From the NCBI RefSeq assembly GCF_023276435.1, contig NZ_JALLPO010000025.1:62001-126000 (forward strand): a stretch of DNA of 64,000 bases, in the 5' to 3' direction. The stretch is from Sphaerisporangium perillae (lineage in GTDB: Bacteria; Actinomycetota; Actinomycetes; Streptosporangiales; Streptosporangiaceae). Positions 51,273-60,413 of the stretch are shown piece after piece. The position numbers were made by a program, and so were the translations under genes. The notes beneath the pieces were generated by a model, which was not told where the DNA came from, made no database searches, and saw only the letters and a list, made by a program, of their open reading frames with translations. Each line of letters begins with the position of its first letter. The stretch's first letter is position 1.

Positions 51273-52783
51273 TGCGACTCCGTCCTGCGCGATAGCGTTA
51301 CCGACTCGTCCCCGCGCGTGAGGTGCAGTGAACGCCAGCGCGGCAGCGCGGTCACCGCGTCGAGAAAGTCCATCAGGGACGCGACCGGCTTCGCGGGGCG
51401 CCAGGCGGATGCCGGACCAGCCGCGTCCATGGCGTCGAGCTGATCGCCGGGCAGTACGGACCGCAGCACAACGTCCCCATCGTTCACGTCCCGGCCAAGC
51501 GTGGCGCGCACCTGCTCGCGCAGCTGGTCGATCGACGGTTCCGGGCGCGGCTGGTTCAGTTCGCGGGTACGCGGCGAGGACTCCACGCGCTCGCGGATCT
51601 CGTCGGCGATCGGCGCGACGGGGGTGCCGAAGTGGCCGAGCACATAGCGGATGATCTCGTCCGGCAGGCGGCTCCACCGCTCACCGCCACCTCGGGTGGC
51701 CACCACGTTGAGTACGGCCTGTGTGCCGACGAACTGGCTGTACGGGGTGACCATGATCGGGTAGCCGAGCTCGGCCCGGACCCGGGAGACCTCCTCGAGG
51801 ACCTCGGGGAGTGCCTCGGACATCCTGACCTCGGCTAGTTGCCTGCGCAGGGTGCCCATCATCCCGCCGGGCACCTGGTGGGCGTGGTAGCTCAGGTCGT
51901 ACTCGGTTGGCCGGCCGGGTTCGAGGCCCTGTGTCCGGGCGATCGTCGCGATGATCTCCTCGGCCTGGGCCACCGCGTCGAGATCCACGTCGGTCGCGAT
52001 GCCCACGGTGCCCAGATTCGACACCAGCCGTGTGAGCGAAGGCTGGCTGGTGCCGTTGGCCAGCGCGCCGATCGCGGTGTGCAGCACTTCGACACCGAGC
52101 TGTGCCGCGAGCACGTAGACCTGTGGCGCGACGCCGGTGGTGCAGTGGCTGTGCAGTTCGAGCGTTTTGGCGCCCGCGGCGTCCTTGAGTTCGGGGATCA
52201 GCGTGGCGGTCCGTTCGACCGTCAGCAGCCCGCCGGGGTCCTTGAGGTAGACGGCGTCGACCGCGCCATCGCCGGCGAGCACGGACGCGGCCTTGCGGTA
52301 GATGTCGTCGGTGTGCACAGGGCTTTCGGTGAACGTCACCGCGGCCACGACCTGCTCGACGCCCTCCTCTTTGGCCACGCGCGCCACCGCGAGCGCGGCG
52401 CCCGTGTCGTTCATCGGCTCGGCGATCTGGATGCGGCGCAGCCCGGACTCGGCGAGACACCGCAATGCCAGGCGCATCAGCGCCTCCGGCGAGCGATCCC
52501 ACGACATGAAGCGCATGCCGGTAGTGATCAGCGACAGCGGCGTCTCCGGAACCACCGCGCGCATCCGTCGGATGCGCTCCCACGGGTTCTCCTTGTGCCA
52601 GCGCACACCGACGGACAAGTGCGTCGACGAGGTGAAGTCCAGGGCGTGAAAGCCTGCCCGTTCGAGCGCGGGGCCCAGCGCCTCCACCATGCCTGTGGTC
52701 AGCCCCGTGGCGCCCCAGAGGCTCTGATTGCCGTCGCGAGTACTGGTGTCGACGATGCGGACTCGTCGCTCGGGAGCCTTCAC
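51269..52783 (-). CDS. Biotin-dependent carboxyltransferase, OAD-alpha/5S/PycB type
   Basis: 504 residues; GTG overlaps the previous stop (GTGA). HMGL-like TIM barrel with DTSTRDGNQSL (metal Asp12), Lys181 in YLKDPGGLLT where pyruvate carboxylases have the carbamylated lysine, and His211/His213 in LELHSHCTTG. The C-terminal half has the PYC_OADA signature SQFVGTQAVLNVVATRGGGERW. Residues around the substrate differ from normal pyruvate carboxylase (RDAHQ is RDGNQ, and GRNAVGY is TGMRFMSW), so the acceptor may not be pyruvate. Works with the carrier and carboxylase encoded just upstream. Confidence 0.87.
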   Translation of the reverse strand: MKAPERRVRIVDTSTRDGNQSLWGATGLTTGMVEALGPALERAGFHALDFTSSTHLSVGVRWHKENPWERIRRMRAVVPETPLSLITTGMRFMSWDRSPEALMRLALRCLAESGLRRIQIAEPMNDTGAALAVARVAKEEGVEQVVAAVTFTESPVHTDDIYRKAASVLAGDGAVDAVYLKDPGGLLTVERTATLIPELKDAAGAKTLELHSHCTTGVAPQVYVLAAQLGVEVLHTAIGALANGTSQPSLTRLVSNLGTVGIATDVDLDAVAQAEEIIATIARTQGLEPGRPTEYDLSYHAHQVPGGMMGTLRRQLAEVRMSEALPEVLEEVSRVRAELGYPIMVTPYSQFVGTQAVLNVVATRGGGERWSRLPDEIIRYVLGHFGTPVAPIADEIRERVESSPRTRELNQPRPEPSIDQLREQVRATLGRDVNDGDVVLRSVLPGDQLDAMDAAGPASAWRPAKPVASLMDFLDAVTALPRWRSLHLTRGDESVTLSRRTESQ

Positions 52784-54168
52784 GCGGCGTGCCCCTTCGA
52801 TACGGTGCCGGAAGCCGAGGCCGGCGGCCAGACCGTGTCCAGCCAGCGCGTCTCCACGGCTGAGGCGCGGAAATCGGGATGCGCGAGGACGAACTCGTGC
52901 AACGGCGCGGTGGTAGTGACCCCGTTGATCTCGGTGGCGCGGACCGCGGCCAGCATCGCGTCGATCGCTTCGACACGGTTGCGTGCGCGGACGATCACTT
53001 TTCCCAGAAGGCTGTCGTAATAGGGCGGGAGGAGATAGCCCTCGTAGACGTGGCTTTCGATCCGAATCCCCGGCCCGCGTGGGAACGTCACCCGTGTGAT
53101 GCGGCCCGGCGCGGGCCGGAAGCCCGCGTATGGGTCCTCGGCGTTGAGCCGGCACTCGAGCACGTGCACCGCCGGTTCGGGAGGGTCATCAGGCAGCCCG
53201 TGCGGCTCCCCGAGCGCCAGGCGCAGCTGCGCGGCGACCAGGTCCACGCCGTAGGCCTCCTCGGTCACCGGGTGCTCGACCTGGATCCTGGCGTTCATCT
53301 CGAGGAAGACGATGGTCTGCGGGTCCGCTGTGGACTCGGTGTCGAGCACGAACTCGACGGTGCCCGCGCCGCGGTAGCGCAACTGCTCGACCAGGCGCGC
53401 CGCGCTCGTGCGCAGCAGGTCGCGCGTGGCGAGGCTCAGGCCCGGCGCCGGGCACTCCTCGATCAGCTTCTGATGCCGGCGCTGTACGGAACAGTCACGC
53501 TCCCCGAGCACGGCGACCCCGCCCTCGCCATCGCCGAAGACCTGCACCTCGACATGGCGCGCCGCGGCATAGAAGCGTTCCAGGTACAGCGCCCCGTTGC
53601 CGAAACCGGCCTGCGCCTCCGCCGCGGCGACGGGAAGCACCTTGACCAGCTCCGACTCGTCGCGCACGAGCGTGATGCCCCGGCCGCCACCGCCGTGAAC
53701 GGCCTTGACCAGCAAGGGGAATCCAATCTCGCGGGCAGCGCGAACGGCGGAGGTCTCATCCAACACCACCGCGCCCGGCGCCACCGGAACCCCCGCCTTC
53801 TCCGCCACGGCCCGTGCGGAGGCCTTGTCCCCCACTGCGCGCAGCGAGTCCGGCCGTGGGCCTACGAACGCGATGCCGTTGTCTTCGCAGGCCTCCGCGA
53901 GGGCAGGCTGCTCGCTGAGAAAGCCGTAGCCGGGGTGGAGCAGGGTCGCGCCCGTGGCGAGCGCGGCCTCGACCATGAGCTCTGCCCGCAAGTAGGACGA
54001 TGGTGCGGGCGCAGGGCCGACGCATATGGCGCGGTCGGCCAACTGGGCGGCAAGCGAGTCACGGTCGGCATCGCTCACCGCGACCACCGGCGTGAGCCCG
54101 AGCCTGCGGCACGCCGCCACGACGCGGACGGCGATCTCGCCACGATTGGCGATCAGCACCGCGGTCAC
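52780..54168 (-). CDS. Biotin carboxylase subunit
   Basis: 462 residues, GTG overlapping the carrier's stop. Carboxylates biotin with ATP and bicarbonate. Landmarks: LIANRGEIAVRVVAACRRLG, LLHPGYGFLSEQPALAEAC, ATP-grasp glycine loop VKAVHGGGGRGI, ERDCSVQRRHQKLIEECPAP, and FLEMNARIQVEHPVTEEAYGVDLV with catalytic Glu/Asn/Arg. Stand-alone subunit without carrier or transferase domains, so this enzyme is of the split type. Confidence 0.94.
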   Translation of the reverse strand: MTAVLIANRGEIAVRVVAACRRLGLTPVVAVSDADRDSLAAQLADRAICVGPAPAPSSYLRAELMVEAALATGATLLHPGYGFLSEQPALAEACEDNGIAFVGPRPDSLRAVGDKASARAVAEKAGVPVAPGAVVLDETSAVRAAREIGFPLLVKAVHGGGGRGITLVRDESELVKVLPVAAAEAQAGFGNGALYLERFYAAARHVEVQVFGDGEGGVAVLGERDCSVQRRHQKLIEECPAPGLSLATRDLLRTSAARLVEQLRYRGAGTVEFVLDTESTADPQTIVFLEMNARIQVEHPVTEEAYGVDLVAAQLRLALGEPHGLPDDPPEPAVHVLECRLNAEDPYAGFRPAPGRITRVTFPRGPGIRIESHVYEGYLLPPYYDSLLGKVIVRARNRVEAIDAMLAAVRATEINGVTTTAPLHEFVLAHPDFRASAVETRWLDTVWPPASASGTVSKGHAA

Positions 54169-54743
54169 CGCGTCACCTCGTCCGGTGCCACGTCCGGTGC
54201 CACGCGGAAGAGCACCTGGCCGAACTCCACCAGATCGCCGTCGGAGGCCACGACCTCGACGACACGACCGGAGGTATTGGCGCTGACAGGATTCATCAAC
54301 TTCATCACCTCCACAATCGCGACCGTGGTGTCGGCGGCGACCGTGCTGCCGACCTCCACGAAGGGCTCGACGTCCGGCGACGGCTTGCTGTAGAAGGTGC
54401 CCAGTATGGGCGCGGTGATCTCCACAAGGTCCGATGAGAGCGTTGCGGAGTGTGGTCGCGGTGTGGCGGTGGCCGTGGGTTCCGGCGCATCGGTGGGTAC
54501 TGGTGCGGCCGCAGGTGCTGGTGCCGCTGTGGGTACTGGCGGCTCCGCGGAGGCCCGCGGGCGCGCCGCGGGAGCTTGTTCGGTGAAGGCGTCCGGTGTG
54601 GTCGACATTCTCAGCCGGAAGCCGGGCATCTGAAGGTCCACGTCGGCGAAGGTCCCGGCGTCGAGCTTCGCGACGAGCTCGGCGATTTCCGCCCACGTGG
54701 GCAGGTCCTGCTCCGGGGAGGAGGTCGGGTTGGCGGCGGCCAT
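54165..54743 (-). CDS. Biotin carboxyl carrier protein
   Basis: 192 residues. Start ATG 54743 lies one base after the stop of the upstream gene. N-terminal helix (about 14-32), a long Ala/Pro/Thr linker (about 50-105) typical of carriers, and the biotinyl domain with the lysine at 148 in VEVMKLMNP. The TAPILGTFYSKPSPDVEPFVEVG segment with thumb-like residues is of the AccB type. Biotin must be added by a ligase encoded elsewhere. Confidence 0.93.
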   Translation of the reverse strand: MAAANPTSSPEQDLPTWAEIAELVAKLDAGTFADVDLQMPGFRLRMSTTPDAFTEQAPAARPRASAEPPVPTAAPAPAAAPVPTDAPEPTATATPRPHSATLSSDLVEITAPILGTFYSKPSPDVEPFVEVGSTVAADTTVAIVEVMKLMNPVSANTSGRVVEVVASDGDLVEFGQVLFRVAPDVAPDEVTR

Positions 54744-54744
54744 G

Positions 54745-55851
54745 TCATCGGCCTCCGTGTCGCTTGGCAGCGGCGTGGATGAGTGAGAGGTACCCGGCCT
54801 GCGGTGTCATCGCCCTGGCCTCCGCCTGCCGTTGCTTCCAGGTGGTCTCCGGCCTGCTTTGCAGCAACACGAACCGCGGCTCGCCGTCGACGTGTGTCAT
54901 CGCCCATTCGATGTCCTGCGGGCAGCCATAGTGCCGCTCCACCCGGATTGCCATTTCCGCGAGCTGGAGGACACTCGCGTCGTCGAGGCACGGCACGTCA
55001 CGCCGATCGACGGGCACGTCCTCGGTGGTCGTGCCACGGCCGGACGGATCCGGCACACAGCGATGCGCCTTGTGCGCCACCGTCGTCCTGGTCACTTCGA
55101 GGCCCACTTTGGACACCCAGAACTCGTCCGGGGTGACTTCGCCGGACACGACGGCGTGTCCCAGTCCCCAGCTGGCGTTGATCGCAACGACCGAGCGATC
55201 TCCGGTGCGAGGGCTCACGGTGAACGCGACCCCGGCGACCTCGGCGTCGACCATCGCTTGCACTGCCACCGAGATGCGCAGCGCCTCGCTCGCCTGATCC
55301 TCGGGTAGAGACGTGCGATAGGCGATGGCCTGCGGCGTGTAAAGGCTGGCCCAGCATTCCTTGACGTGCTCGAGCACGCTGTCCGCACCGACCACCCATA
55401 AGAACGTCTCCTGCTGGCCCGCGAAGCTCGCGGCGTCGCCGTCCTCAGCCACCGCCGAGGAACGAACGGCCACCGGCAGATCCTCCACGCCGAACCGTGC
55501 GCACAGTTCGTGGTAGCCCGCGCGGATCTCCGCCGCCATGGCGGCGGGCATCGCGGTGCGGCGCACCAATGTTGTCGCCTCATCTTGCGCGCGGGCCAAC
55601 GACGAAACACTGCCTGGTTCCGCGCCGAGCACCAGCGCCGTCAGCTTGTCGCCAAGTCCGTCCACGGCCCGGAAGGTTTCGAAAGCAGACACGGTGACGG
55701 CGAAACCGTCGGGCACCTCGACACCGGCGTGAACCAACTCGCCCAGGCCGGCGCACTTGCCGCCGACGGTCGGGCGGTCGGTAATCAGTAGGTCGGCGAA
55801 CCAGCGAGTGACGGGTGCGGACACGAAGGTCTCCTCGAGCGAAACTGTCAT
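54745..55851 (-). CDS. PEP-synthase N-terminal (ATP-binding) half, PpsB-like
   Basis: 368 residues, about 40 kDa; ATG overlaps the previous stop (ATGA). Only the ATP-grasp part of PEP synthase is present: GGKCAGLGELVHAGVEVPDGFAVT, VAVRSSAVAEDGDAASFAGQQETFLWV, INASWGLGHAVVSGEVTPDEFWV and DIEWAMTHVDGEPRFVLLQSRPETTW. In phenylphosphate synthase a 40-kDa subunit of exactly this type works with a 70-kDa subunit similar to the C-terminal half, as encoded next door. It would autophosphorylate the partner's histidine with ATP. Confidence 0.87.
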   Translation of the reverse strand: MTVSLEETFVSAPVTRWFADLLITDRPTVGGKCAGLGELVHAGVEVPDGFAVTVSAFETFRAVDGLGDKLTALVLGAEPGSVSSLARAQDEATTLVRRTAMPAAMAAEIRAGYHELCARFGVEDLPVAVRSSAVAEDGDAASFAGQQETFLWVVGADSVLEHVKECWASLYTPQAIAYRTSLPEDQASEALRISVAVQAMVDAEVAGVAFTVSPRTGDRSVVAINASWGLGHAVVSGEVTPDEFWVSKVGLEVTRTTVAHKAHRCVPDPSGRGTTTEDVPVDRRDVPCLDDASVLQLAEMAIRVERHYGCPQDIEWAMTHVDGEPRFVLLQSRPETTWKQRQAEARAMTPQAGYLSLIHAAAKRHGGR

Positions 55852-57728
55852 GCGGGGGTGTCCTGCAGAATTGTCACCGTGCCGTTGTTCCCATCAACGC
55901 GGATCCGTTGACCGGTGGTGATCGAGGTCGTGGCGGTGCCGGTTCCGACGACGGCGGGCAGCCCGTACTCGCGAGAGACGATCGAGGCATGGCACATGAT
56001 GCCGCCGATATCGCTGACCGCGCCTTTGATCCGCGCGAACACCGGTGTCCAGCTCGTACTGGTGATCGGAGCGACGAGGATTTCGCCCTCCTGGAGACTG
56101 TCCAGCTCATCAGGGCTGAGCACCACCCGAGCCGGCCCCTCGGCGACGCCGGGCGAGCCCGCGAAGCCGCTCAGCACCTTGGCGCCGTCACCGTGCTCCT
56201 GAGCGGCCAGCCACTTCTCGACCTGCTCGTCGGTGATACCCCAGAGCATGATCATCATCGGCTCGACAATGCCCTTGGGCGCGGGGCCCAGCGCAGGCGG
56301 CGGAGTCCAGCGACGTAGTGCCTCGTGGATGCGCCTGCGCTCGGCGACGATCGGCGGCCAGTGGTCGGGACCGAGCGGTTCACCGCCGCCGCACCACGCC
56401 ATCTGCAGGTCGGCGATCGCGTCGGCGATCTCGGAACGGCGCAGGAAGAACAGGTCGTCCACTGCGGGGAAGAACCCGAAACGCGCCAACAGGCTGCCGA
56501 GTTCACGCATCTTGTTCCAGAACACCGTCATGTACCAGTGCTCAATGAAGAAGTTGTGGTTCTCCACGTAGGGGAAGACCACCCGAGACAGGCCCAGGGC
56601 ATCGTCGAAGGCGCGCTGATCGTCGGGATCGGTGATCAATGCGCGGTAGCGTTCGATCGTCTCGTCCCGTTCGGCGGACACCTTTTCCAGCGGGCGGGAC
56701 AGGTCCTCGCCCTCACGCAGCCGCTCGGCGTACTCTCCGATCATCCGCATCGGGAAGGTGGGATTGTCCGACCAGCTACGGTGGTGGTGGTAGAAGCCGT
56801 TGCCGTAGGAGAAGTGGAACCACGGCTCGGCCGACTTGGTGTACTCGGCCAGCCAGGTCCGGCCCGCCCCGGTCATGCCGAGCCGCTCGAAAGTCTGCTC
56901 GGCGGGGGCGTCGGCCCTGAGGATGTCGGCGACCCCGAGTTCGATCGCACGGGCAGCGAGCTTCTTCAGCTCATCGTCAGGGCGGAACAGCAGCACCTCG
57001 ACGCCGCTGACCATCTTCGCGACGGTCTGGTCGCTGATCTCCGGGAAGTGTTTCTTGCAGAGCGTGAGGAAGTTCAGGTACGCCGCGTAGCCCATGTTGA
57101 GCAGTTCGGCGTGCAGGTTCCACGCCGCATCGACCGAGGCGAGGATACGTTGGTAGGCCACCAGAAGATCGTTCGACGACGTGACTCCCCGTCCGTTGAG
57201 GACCCGGTCGACGGGCTCGAACTCGCCGAGCGCGGGAATCTCGACGGCCTCCAGCGCGGCGATCTGTTCGCGGACCTTGGTCTCCCACTTCGCGTAGAGC
57301 TCCGGCCAGTTCTGGTAATAGTGGCCGGCGCGGATGGCGAACTCCTCGGCCCGCCGTGCCATCTCTTCCGGATCTTCCACGCTGTTGGCGCTCATGTACA
57401 TGTAGCCGTTGAGCACACGGACGTCCAGGCCGAGCGCTGGCGGCAGCGCGAAGACGCGAGAGTTCATGACGCCGGTACTCATGAATGCGCTGTCGGAGGT
57501 GACGATGTCGAACGGGGGCATCGGCTCGGGAAAGTGCATCCCGTTGCGAAACCAGGTACGCCGCGAGTCCTTATCTCTGCGGCTGGGCAGGAAACGGTTG
57601 TAGTACGGGTAGAGCTGCTCCCAGTCCTCCGCGCCCTCGGGCGCGGCGATCGAGTACGGGTCTGGGAACCCCTTGCGGGAGGACGGTTCTGGCTCGGCCG
57701 CCACCGGGATGATCGCTTCAGTTGTCAT
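55848..57728 (-). CDS. PEP-synthase C-terminal-type subunit with phosphohistidine, PpsA-like
   Basis: 626 residues, about 70 kDa, from ATG 57728 with GAGGAG 7 bases upstream. Residues 1-520 are a large, unusual substrate domain; the C-terminal swivel domain carries the phosphorylated His580 in GGIMCHASIVSREYGLPAVVG. Size and layout correspond to the large subunit of phenylphosphate synthase rather than to a PEP synthase. It should take phosphate from His580 onto an enol or phenol oxygen of the substrate. First gene of the operon, divergent from the IclR gene. Confidence 0.84.
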   Translation of the reverse strand: MTTEAIIPVAAEPEPSSRKGFPDPYSIAAPEGAEDWEQLYPYYNRFLPSRRDKDSRRTWFRNGMHFPEPMPPFDIVTSDSAFMSTGVMNSRVFALPPALGLDVRVLNGYMYMSANSVEDPEEMARRAEEFAIRAGHYYQNWPELYAKWETKVREQIAALEAVEIPALGEFEPVDRVLNGRGVTSSNDLLVAYQRILASVDAAWNLHAELLNMGYAAYLNFLTLCKKHFPEISDQTVAKMVSGVEVLLFRPDDELKKLAARAIELGVADILRADAPAEQTFERLGMTGAGRTWLAEYTKSAEPWFHFSYGNGFYHHHRSWSDNPTFPMRMIGEYAERLREGEDLSRPLEKVSAERDETIERYRALITDPDDQRAFDDALGLSRVVFPYVENHNFFIEHWYMTVFWNKMRELGSLLARFGFFPAVDDLFFLRRSEIADAIADLQMAWCGGGEPLGPDHWPPIVAERRRIHEALRRWTPPPALGPAPKGIVEPMMIMLWGITDEQVEKWLAAQEHGDGAKVLSGFAGSPGVAEGPARVVLSPDELDSLQEGEILVAPITSTSWTPVFARIKGAVSDIGGIMCHASIVSREYGLPAVVGTGTATTSITTGQRIRVDGNNGTVTILQDTPA

Positions 57729-58216
57729 GGCTTCACTCCTCGTCGAGCTTTCAATGAAACGATCACCCGGCGGCACAGGCCGCCGCTGATCATCAGGATC
57801 CGGCCGAAGACGATGCGGACCCTGCCCAGCGGGTGCCGGTGGTGGCGCGGGTGGCCAACCGAACGCATGGGCACCTCGGGGTTGCGGCAGGCGATGAATG
57901 CGGTCTCGCCGGCGCCCCCACATCGTCCTGTCGGGCCTGTGATTGCACGACCAGGGAGCAGTGGCGAAGGGGCGGATCGGCGTCGTGGCGTGTCACCCGC
58001 CTCATCCTGCGGCGACTGGCTACCGAGGTCTTCGCCGAGTGCTCGACCATGCCCACTGGCAGCCCACCCGGCCGGATGGCGGGCGATGATCGTGGGCGTG
58101 GTGCGCCGCCCTGGAGCACCACCACGTCGTACCGATCGACCACGTCATTCTTCCGTTCCTGGAACATGCTTAGTAGGTGATATGGTGCGCGCCGTCACGA
58201 CCTAAGTCAGTCGCGC
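57729..58216. promoter_or_regulatory. Divergent control region of the carboxylase operon
   Basis: 488 bases with no convincing gene. TTTCAATGAAA (57749-57759) is a perfect 11-bp palindrome 21 bases upstream of the PpsA-like start and shares the TTTC...GAAA ends of the IclR palindrome near 58217, so it may be a second, weaker operator. Confidence 0.4.
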
Positions 58217-58246
58217 TTTCCATCCGATGGAAAACGCGGCTATGAT
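58217..58246. promoter_or_regulatory. IclR operator and leaderless promoter
   Basis: Perfect palindrome TTTCCATCCGATGGAAA (58217-58233), the form expected for IclR sites, followed by TATGAT (58241-58246), exactly 6 bases before the ATG. The palindrome covers the -35 position, so the regulator probably represses itself. Confidence 0.7.
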
Positions 58247-58252
58247 CCCGTC

Positions 58253-59038
58253 ATGGCCGGTGCTTCGCACCGCACTCCGGGGCAGCCCGTAACCACACGG
58301 ACACTGTCCGCCCTGGACGCGTTCGACGGCGGTGACCGTGTGCTCTCGTTGTCCCAGATCGCCCGCCGCACGGGACTGCCCGTCGCGACCGCACACCGCA
58401 TGCTTGGGCAACTGTGCGCCGCCCGACTGCTGGCCAAACGACACGACGGCCTCTACGAGATCGGCGCGCGGATGTGGCGGCTCGGGCTGCTCGCCAGGCC
58501 TACAACACTGCGCGAGGCCGCGCTACCACACCTTCACGATCTGGTGATCCGCACCGGCCACACGGTGCACCTCGCTGTGCTGGACGGCTTCGACGCGTTA
58601 GTGATCGACCGCCTCGCCGGGTCACGGACACTGCCGACGCGCCACAGCCCTGGCGGTCGCCTGCCACTGCACTGCACGGCCGTGGGCAAAGTGCTCCTCG
58701 CCCATGCTCCGGCGTCCGTGCAGGAACGCGTGCTGACGTCGCTGCAGCGCCACACTCCGTACACGATTACCGACCGCCGTCAGATCGAGCGCCAGATGGC
58801 AGGCGTGCACCGCACGAACGTCGCGCGCAGTGCTCAGGAGCACCGAGAAGGCACGTCGTCGGTGGCCATGCCCGTCAGCGGGACGACCGGCGTTATCGCG
58901 GCTGTCGGTGTCATCGCGCCACTGACCAGCCACCGGTTCACTGACGTGCTCACCCCGCTCTCCGCGGCGGCGGCGGCCGTCAGTGCGAGCGCGCGCGACG
59001 CCGACTTTGAATCTGCCGCGGAACCGGAGCGGGACTGA
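58253..59038 (+). CDS. IclR-family transcriptional regulator
   Basis: 261 residues. N-terminal winged helix (LSLSQIARRTGLPVATAHRMLGQLCAARLLA) and C-terminal GAF-like effector domain with GHTVHLAVLDGFDALVIDRLAG, LPLHCTAVGKVLLAHAP and the later EGTSSVAMPVSG. Divergent from the carboxylase operon, with a perfect palindrome in its promoter; a local repressor or activator responding to the operon substrate is the natural role. Confidence 0.92.
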   Translation: MAGASHRTPGQPVTTRTLSALDAFDGGDRVLSLSQIARRTGLPVATAHRMLGQLCAARLLAKRHDGLYEIGARMWRLGLLARPTTLREAALPHLHDLVIRTGHTVHLAVLDGFDALVIDRLAGSRTLPTRHSPGGRLPLHCTAVGKVLLAHAPASVQERVLTSLQRHTPYTITDRRQIERQMAGVHRTNVARSAQEHREGTSSVAMPVSGTTGVIAAVGVIAPLTSHRFTDVLTPLSAAAAAVSASARDADFESAAEPERD

Positions 59039-59142
59039 GACGGCATTCAGCCCTGTGGCCTCGCCTCCATGGCTCCAGGTGATCGCCTCAGACTGCGGGC
59101 ACTGGCCGGGAGCGGTCGGCACCGCGAGGACGGTAGCGGACC

Positions 59143-59180
59143 GGGCGGGAGAGGACGCCCGCAGGCGCCCTCTCCCGCCC
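59143..59180. terminator. Bidirectional terminator between iclR-type gene and hydrolase
   Basis: A 12-bp perfect outer stem (GGGCGGGAGAGG / CCTCTCCCGCCC) with inner CGCC/GGCG pairing and a CGCA loop, between two convergent genes. Confidence 0.8.
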
Positions 59181-59188
59181 AGGTGCGA

Positions 59189-60184
59189 CTAACTCCTGCG
59201 CCAGTCGCGCGGCCAGTTCCTGGACTTCGTCGACCAATACTGGTTGTCGCAGAACCCGCAGGGGTTGTCGAGCAGATAGTCCGCGGCGTGGGAGTCGCCG
59301 CCGAGCGTCAGATCGAGCCAGGCGGTGCCGATGTCGGCGACTTCCTCTTCGAACGCGGTCGAGCGCCAGAAGCCGACGTGGCCGGCGTACAAGTGCTCGG
59401 CCTGGAACGCCGGGACCTCGAACCGCATCGCCCAGTCCGACTGGAAGCCCGGGTAGGCGACGTCACTCGTGCCGCCCATGATCCACGCGACCGGCACCTT
59501 GAGGCCGAGCAGCGCGGCGCGTCGGGGCTGCGACAGCCCCGCCGCCGCAGAGCTTGAGGTGTTGTAGCCGAGGACGGTGCGGAAGCGGGAATCCCGCGCC
59601 GCCGCGGCGATCGCGGTGACTCCGCCGCAGGAATATCCCGCGGACGCGATCGACGACAGATCGAGCTTGCCGTAGTACGGCCCCTGTGGGTTCGAATCCG
59701 CCTCCTGCGCCCAGTCGACCGCCGACTTCATCAGGCCGACGGCGGTGTCGATGATGGTGTCGAACCCGGTCGGCTCCGCATCGGTCTTCCCGGCGGGGGC
59801 CGGCGGCTCGAGCGGCGGGTCCGGGTCGAGGAGCGGCGACGTCGCGGGGAGCGGGAGCAGCGTGTCCTCGTACACCGGTGGGTTGGTGACCGGGCCTTTC
59901 GCTATCACGAAGTAGCCCGCCGACGCGAGCCGCGTCAGGAACGGTTCGTAGATCCGGTTGCTGTTCGCGCACGCGCCGTTCTCCCACACGACGACCGGCA
60001 GCCGGTTCGCGTTTCGTAACTCGGCCGGGCGGTAGATCGTGTGCGTGGGCAGCGTGGCGTCACCTTCGCGAACGACGCTGACGCGGTCGTGATGGTCGTC
60101 GGCCATGGCGCTGGTCGGACCGGCTGCCGCCGCGACAACGAGCACCATGGCGGCTAACGCGATGTACTTCCTCACTCTGGTCAT
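59189..60184 (-). CDS. Secreted alpha/beta hydrolase
   Basis: 331 residues. Signal peptide (RKYIALAAMVLVVAAAAGPTSAMA, cleavage after about residue 28). Nucleophile Ser in AGYSCGGVTAIAAAA (G-x-S-x-G), acid in WIMGGTSDVAYPGF and His in LYAGHVGFW. The oxyanion region VVVWENGACAN is like dienelactone hydrolase/cutinase-type enzymes. Two Cys pairs (ACAN and CGFC, SCGG) could form disulfides. Could release esters that feed the carboxylase pathway. AAGGAG lies just before ATG. Substrate unknown. Confidence 0.8.
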   Translation of the reverse strand: MTRVRKYIALAAMVLVVAAAAGPTSAMADDHHDRVSVVREGDATLPTHTIYRPAELRNANRLPVVVWENGACANSNRIYEPFLTRLASAGYFVIAKGPVTNPPVYEDTLLPLPATSPLLDPDPPLEPPAPAGKTDAEPTGFDTIIDTAVGLMKSAVDWAQEADSNPQGPYYGKLDLSSIASAGYSCGGVTAIAAAARDSRFRTVLGYNTSSSAAAGLSQPRRAALLGLKVPVAWIMGGTSDVAYPGFQSDWAMRFEVPAFQAEHLYAGHVGFWRSTAFEEEVADIGTAWLDLTLGGDSHAADYLLDNPCGFCDNQYWSTKSRNWPRDWRRS

Positions 60185-60413
60185 TTCTCCTTACGACTTA
60201 TCGAGTGTTTAGTGGCTCTACGCGCTTGATCGGAGAGCCGGGCTCGGGTACCAAGCGGCGATCACGGAGTGACAGCTGAGATGTAGGCCGACCCCTGGAT
60301 ATGCGAAGCCCGCAGCTCTTGTGGATCATGTCTGTTGTCTAGACAGTCGATCTTCAAGAAACCACGGGCGTGCACGACTTTATAGAGAACGCGGACGCGA
60401 CACTGCTGCTGGC

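Noticed and set aside
57793-58167. 124-codon leftward ORF between the carboxylase operon and the IclR gene
   Set aside because: No recognisable motif, no ribosome site, irregular composition; it overlaps the likely control region.
59688-59700. GGTTCGAATCC resembling a tRNA T-loop
   Set aside because: It lies inside the hydrolase coding sequence and no acceptor or anticodon stem can be built around it.
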